8,729 nt of DNA from DATCVA01 sp036567205 (lineage in GTDB: Bacteria; Pseudomonadota; Gammaproteobacteria; Burkholderiales; Burkholderiaceae_B). The stretch spans positions 1-8,729 of the forward strand of contig DATCVA010000164.1 in NCBI GenBank assembly GCA_036567205.1, in the 5' to 3' direction. Both the position numbers and the translations under genes were made by a program. A model generated the notes under the pieces. That model did no database searches. It worked only from the letters and a program-made list of their open reading frames with translations, and was not told the origin of the DNA. Positions 6,044 to 8,729 of the stretch are shown piece after piece; the stretch's first letter is position 1; every line of letters begins with the position of its first letter.

Positions 6044-6156
6044 TAAATTAAATCCATGAGCCAGGATGGCCGTTAAAAACACACCAAAGCAAAAAACCTG
6101 CTTCAGTGGAGTGAAAAATAATCCCAGGCAATTTAGACCATAAACCGCATAGTCAA
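6044..6156 (-). promoter_or_regulatory. rpsA leader: candidate promoter and SD-less, hairpin-bearing initiation region
   Basis: The 113 bases between cmk and rpsA are AT-rich on the coding strand. A good -35 TTGACT (6156..6151) follows the cmk stop directly. The best -10, TAAATT (6135..6130), is only 15 bases away, so the promoter call is weak. Short stems follow: AAGCA/TGCTT (6087-6103) and GCCA/TGGC (6060-6070), then a U/A-rich unpaired stretch up to the ATG with no GGAG-type site. Alternating hairpins and AU-rich gaps with no SD is the architecture known for enteric rpsA leaders that S1 represses. Equivalence is inferred. No intrinsic terminator for cmk is seen, so read-through from tyrA-aroA-cmk is likely too. 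Confidence 0.4.
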
Positions 6157-6846
6157 TTATTTACCGTGAGTACCTAAAGCACCTAAATTCGACCAAAGAT
6201 CGAGTACTGCCTTGACCGTTTCATCTATGCTTAAGTTGGATGAATCGATCGTATTTGCATCGGGCGCCGCAGCCAGCGGCGCGTTCGTGCGGGTACGGTC
6301 GCGCATATCTCGCTCTTCCATATCCTGCATCAAGCTCGCTAGGTTAGCAGAAAATCCCTTTTCCTTCAACTGCTTACAGCGCCTTTGGGCCCTTGCCGCC
6401 ACATCCGCCACCAAATAAATCTTTAATGGCGCATCAGGAAAGACGACTGTGCCCATATCGCGCCCATCGGCAACCAAACCCGGCGGCCGGCGAAAAACAC
6501 GCTGACGTTCGAGCAATGCATGCCTGAGCGGGCCCATCGCCGCAATTTGCGATGCCACATTGCCTACCTTTTCTTCTCTAATCGCCGCTGCAACGTCGCG
6601 TCCGCACAACAACACCTGATCGCCATTAAAAACGACGTCGAGTTGCCTCGCCTGCTGCGCAACGGCATCCTCGTCTCCAAGATCGACCCCATGTTCAAGG
6701 GATGCCAGAGCCGTTAAACGGTATAACGCCCCGCTGTCGAGCACGGTCCACCCCAGCGCCTGGGCGACACGGTGAGCGATTGTTCCTTTGCCCGAAGCTG
6801 TGGGGCCGTCAATCGTGATAACGGGAGCCAAGGAAGTCGAAGTCAT
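6157..6846 (-). CDS. cmk: Cytidylate kinase (CMP/dCMP kinase)
   Basis: Cmk transfers phosphate from ATP to CMP or dCMP, supplying CDP and dCDP for nucleic acid and phospholipid precursors. The 229-residue protein has the P-loop GPTASGKGT (14-22), the DSGALYR substrate motif (37-43), and the CMP-binding DGRDMGTVVFPDAPLKIYL stretch (127-145). The lid/arginine segment RDMRDRTRTNAPL (179-191) is also present. Length fits the bacterial family (about 215-230). Its ATG at 6846 overlaps the aroA stop by four bases (ATGA), so it is probably translated by coupling. The position between aroA and rpsA is conserved in many proteobacteria. The stop is TAA at 6159..6157. Nothing appears truncated. Confidence 0.97.
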   Translation of the reverse strand: MTSTSLAPVITIDGPTASGKGTIAHRVAQALGWTVLDSGALYRLTALASLEHGVDLGDEDAVAQQARQLDVVFNGDQVLLCGRDVAAAIREEKVGNVASQIAAMGPLRHALLERQRVFRRPPGLVADGRDMGTVVFPDAPLKIYLVADVAARAQRRCKQLKEKGFSANLASLMQDMEERDMRDRTRTNAPLAAAPDANTIDSSNLSIDETVKAVLDLWSNLGALGTHGK

Positions 6847-8165
6847 GCCTGGACCAAATCCTGAAAAACCGAAAAATAGTCGGGGAAGGTTTTACTGACG
6901 CAATCGGGCTCTAGAATGGTCACCGGCCGAGGGCCAAATGCCGCCAGAGAGAAGCACATGGCCATGCGGTGATCGTCATAAGTAGCAATCGTTGCAGCCT
7001 GCCACTGCGAAAACTCGACAGGATGGACCCGAATCCAGTCCGGACCTGACTCCACCGTCGCGCCCAACTTGGAAAGCTCGGTATGCATCGCGTGAATACG
7101 GTCTGTTTCCTTTACGCGCCAACTGCCAATATTGCGCAGAGTGCAAGGCCCATCGGCATACAGCGCCAGAGCAGCGGCGGTCATGGCCGCGTCAGGTATC
7201 AAATTGAAATCCTGGTCGAACGCCTTCAGTTTTTCGCCACGCGCAACCTGAACGCCACTAACCTCGATCGAGTCGGCGTGTCTTGTAATGCTTGCACCCA
7301 TTGCCTCTAGCGTATCGGCAAAAGCAATGTCGCCCTGAATGCTGGCAGAACCCACCCCATGTATGTGAACGGGTCCGCCGCCTATAGCGCCCAGCGCCAT
7401 GAAATACGACGCCGATGACGCATCGCCTTCTATTGCCATGGCTCCGGGCGTACAGTACTTGGCGCCGGCCGGAATTCTAAAGCGTTGCCAGCCTTCACGA
7501 TCGACCTGCACACCGAATCGTGCCATCAAGTTCAAGGTAATCAAGATGTAAGGCCTGGAAATCAGTTCGCCTTCGACTTCAATCGTCAAAGCCTGATTTG
7601 CAGCTTCTGTATAAATAGGCGCGGCCAGCAGCAAGGCGGTTAAAAACTGACTGGAAACGGAACCTTTGACTTTAACCGGCTCTTGAGCCTGGATATTGCC
7701 CTGACCAATTTTCAGGGGCGGATAACCGGGGTTGCCCAGATATTCAATGTTTGCACCAAGCTGCTTCAAGGCCTCGGCCAGATCGCCAATAGGACGCTCA
7801 TGCATGCGCGCAACGCCCGACAAACGGTAGTCTCCCCCCATCAGGGCCAGGGCAGCTGTAAGAGGCCGGAAAGCCGTACCCGCATTGCCCAAAAACAAAT
7901 TACCATGATTAATGGGAAAAGGCGCGCCGCCGTGGACTTCGGCCTCGGTCAGGCTGGCACTGTCGACACGCACACCCAACTGGCGCAATGCAGCCAGCAT
8001 GACGCGTGTATCGTCAGAGTCCAATAGTCCCGTCAAGCGGGTAACGCCTTGCGCCAGCGCAGCCAGCAATAAAACACGATTGGAAATACTTTTAGAGCCC
8101 GGCAAATAAATCTGGCCTTGAGCACGACTTACCGGCACTAAACACAAACTGGGAACTGCTGTCAT
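6843..8165 (-). CDS. aroA: 3-phosphoshikimate 1-carboxyvinyltransferase (EPSP synthase)
   Basis: AroA joins phosphoenolpyruvate to shikimate-3-phosphate in the sixth step of the shikimate pathway, in the cytoplasm. The 440-residue protein shows the expected sites: LPGSKSISNR (21-30) with K25/S26, the PEP-loop LFLGNAGTAFRPL (90-102), SVSSQF (169-174), IPDAAMT with D325, VKETDRI (351-357) with E353, DDHRMAM (397-403), and VSKTFPDYF (423-431) with K425. The PEP loop is of class I type with G96 and P101 unchanged, the form usually sensitive to glyphosate. It differs from E. coli in having F99 where E. coli has Met. ATG 8165 overlaps the tyrA stop as ATGA, and the aroA stop overlaps cmk in the same way. 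Some relatives, such as pseudomonads, fuse tyrA and aroA; here they are separate but coupled. Confidence 0.97.
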   Translation of the reverse strand: MTAVPSLCLVPVSRAQGQIYLPGSKSISNRVLLLAALAQGVTRLTGLLDSDDTRVMLAALRQLGVRVDSASLTEAEVHGGAPFPINHGNLFLGNAGTAFRPLTAALALMGGDYRLSGVARMHERPIGDLAEALKQLGANIEYLGNPGYPPLKIGQGNIQAQEPVKVKGSVSSQFLTALLLAAPIYTEAANQALTIEVEGELISRPYILITLNLMARFGVQVDREGWQRFRIPAGAKYCTPGAMAIEGDASSASYFMALGAIGGGPVHIHGVGSASIQGDIAFADTLEAMGASITRHADSIEVSGVQVARGEKLKAFDQDFNLIPDAAMTAAALALYADGPCTLRNIGSWRVKETDRIHAMHTELSKLGATVESGPDWIRVHPVEFSQWQAATIATYDDHRMAMCFSLAAFGPRPVTILEPDCVSKTFPDYFSVFQDLVQA

Positions 8166-8729
8166 AACAAACCGCTCCTGCTACCCCAAAAACGGCGCGC
8201 CAGCGCCGCACGTTCAAGAAAATTATGCAGCGCGACCCCATCTTTCTCGTCCAGAGCTTTTTCAGCTTGCGTAAGCGCCGCCTTGACTTCCTGCAGCTCT
8301 GACAAGACAGCCTCACGATTAGCCAGAAAAATATCACGCCACATTTCAGGAGACCCCGCTGCGATACGTGTGAAATCGCGAAACCCGCTGCCCGCCAACC
8401 CCAGACGCCGGTCTGAATCGTGAGAGCCAGCGACTTGCCCCATAAAAACCGCCGATAAAAAATGCGGCACATGGCTGACTGACGCCAGAACAACATCGTG
8501 AGCCTCCGGCTCCATCGATATGACTCGGGCGCCGCATCGCTCCCAAACCTGGGTCAGGTACGCTTTAGCGGCGCTGGCGTTTTCAGCAAGCGGTGTCAGT
8601 ACCACCGTGCGATCCTGATACAACAAGGCATCAGCCGCCTCGGGCCCCGTTTTTTCCGCACCGGCAATAGGATGGCCAGGTATAAATTGGCCGATGCGCT
8701 CGCCCAGCGCGATACGCGCCGCAGCCACT
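8162..8729 (-). CDS. tyrA: Prephenate dehydrogenase TyrA, C-terminal part (5' end beyond window)
   Basis: TyrA oxidatively decarboxylates prephenate to 4-hydroxyphenylpyruvate in tyrosine synthesis. The last ~188 residues are present. In fragment numbering the conserved features are FIPGHPIAGAEKTG (15-28) with the HPIAG substrate motif, TVVLTP (41-46), the H77-D78 pair in MEPEAHD, SHVPHFLS (85-92), and GSGFRDFTRIAAGSPEMW (113-130). The NAD-binding Rossmann domain and true start lie to the right of the window; the first GTG near 8728 is an internal codon. The C-terminal part is helical and ends in RFWGSRSGLL, with no ACT domain and no AroA fusion. The TGA stop overlaps the aroA ATG by four bases. 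Confidence 0.94.
   Translation of the reverse strand, partial: VAAARIALGERIGQFIPGHPIAGAEKTGPEAADALLYQDRTVVLTPLAENASAAKAYLTQVWERCGARVISMEPEAHDVVLASVSHVPHFLSAVFMGQVAGSHDSDRRLGLAGSGFRDFTRIAAGSPEMWRDIFLANREAVLSELQEVKAALTQAEKALDEKDGVALHNFLERAALARRFWGSRSGLL

Noticed and set aside
6044..6082. Upstream GTG start for rpsA, adding 13 residues
   Set aside because: No Shine-Dalgarno precedes it, the extra residues are hydrophobic and unlike S1 N-termini, and the Ser/Thr-rich start at 6043 matches the family and gives six-repeat S1 of 571 residues.
8159..8168. tyrA-aroA gene fusion, as in some pseudomonads
   Set aside because: A TGA stop ends tyrA and aroA restarts at an ATG in another frame with a 4-base overlap, so they are separate proteins.

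Overview
The window is a conserved, gene-dense chromosomal segment of a betaproteobacterium. The proteins and gene order suggest an Alcaligenaceae-like member of the Burkholderiales: tyrA-aroA-cmk-rpsA-ihfB-lapA-lapB-hldA-hldD, with a stand-alone heptose kinase (HldA) instead of the fused HldE of enterics. Base composition is moderate, so it looks less GC-rich than Bordetella. The family placement is from memory of protein families and synteny, not a search. Every gene is on the minus strand, so transcription runs from the right edge to the left edge.

Right part (8729 to 6157): the 3' part of tyrA (prephenate dehydrogenase), aroA (EPSP synthase) and cmk (cytidylate kinase). Both junctions are 4-base ATGA overlaps, which indicates one translationally coupled unit for aromatic amino acid and CMP/dCMP metabolism. 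Middle (6156 to 3966): a 113-base leader, rpsA (ribosomal protein S1, six S1 repeats) and, 5 bases on, ihfB (IHF beta, GTG start). A strong intrinsic hairpin with T-runs on both sides (3893-3934) closes this unit.

Left part (3965 to 309): a new transcription unit must start in the 177-base gap after the terminator. It carries lapA and lapB (inner-membrane control of lipopolysaccharide synthesis), then hldA and hldD (ADP-heptose synthesis for the LPS inner core). lapB/hldA and hldA/hldD again overlap as ATGA, so LPS regulation and inner-core sugar supply are physically joined. Beyond hldD lies a 255-base gap with no convincing terminator. At the extreme left edge another minus-strand gene begins behind a good ribosome binding site, with only 17 codons visible.

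I see no mobile element, CRISPR array, tRNA, rRNA or foreign island, and no evidence of an undescribed multi-gene system. The most interesting unexplained structure is the lapA leader. It contains a dyad over the candidate -10, two mutually exclusive hairpins, and a third weak hairpin whose 3' arm contains the lapA Shine-Dalgarno sequence. Next are the SD-less rpsA leader and the C-terminal tail on IHF beta.
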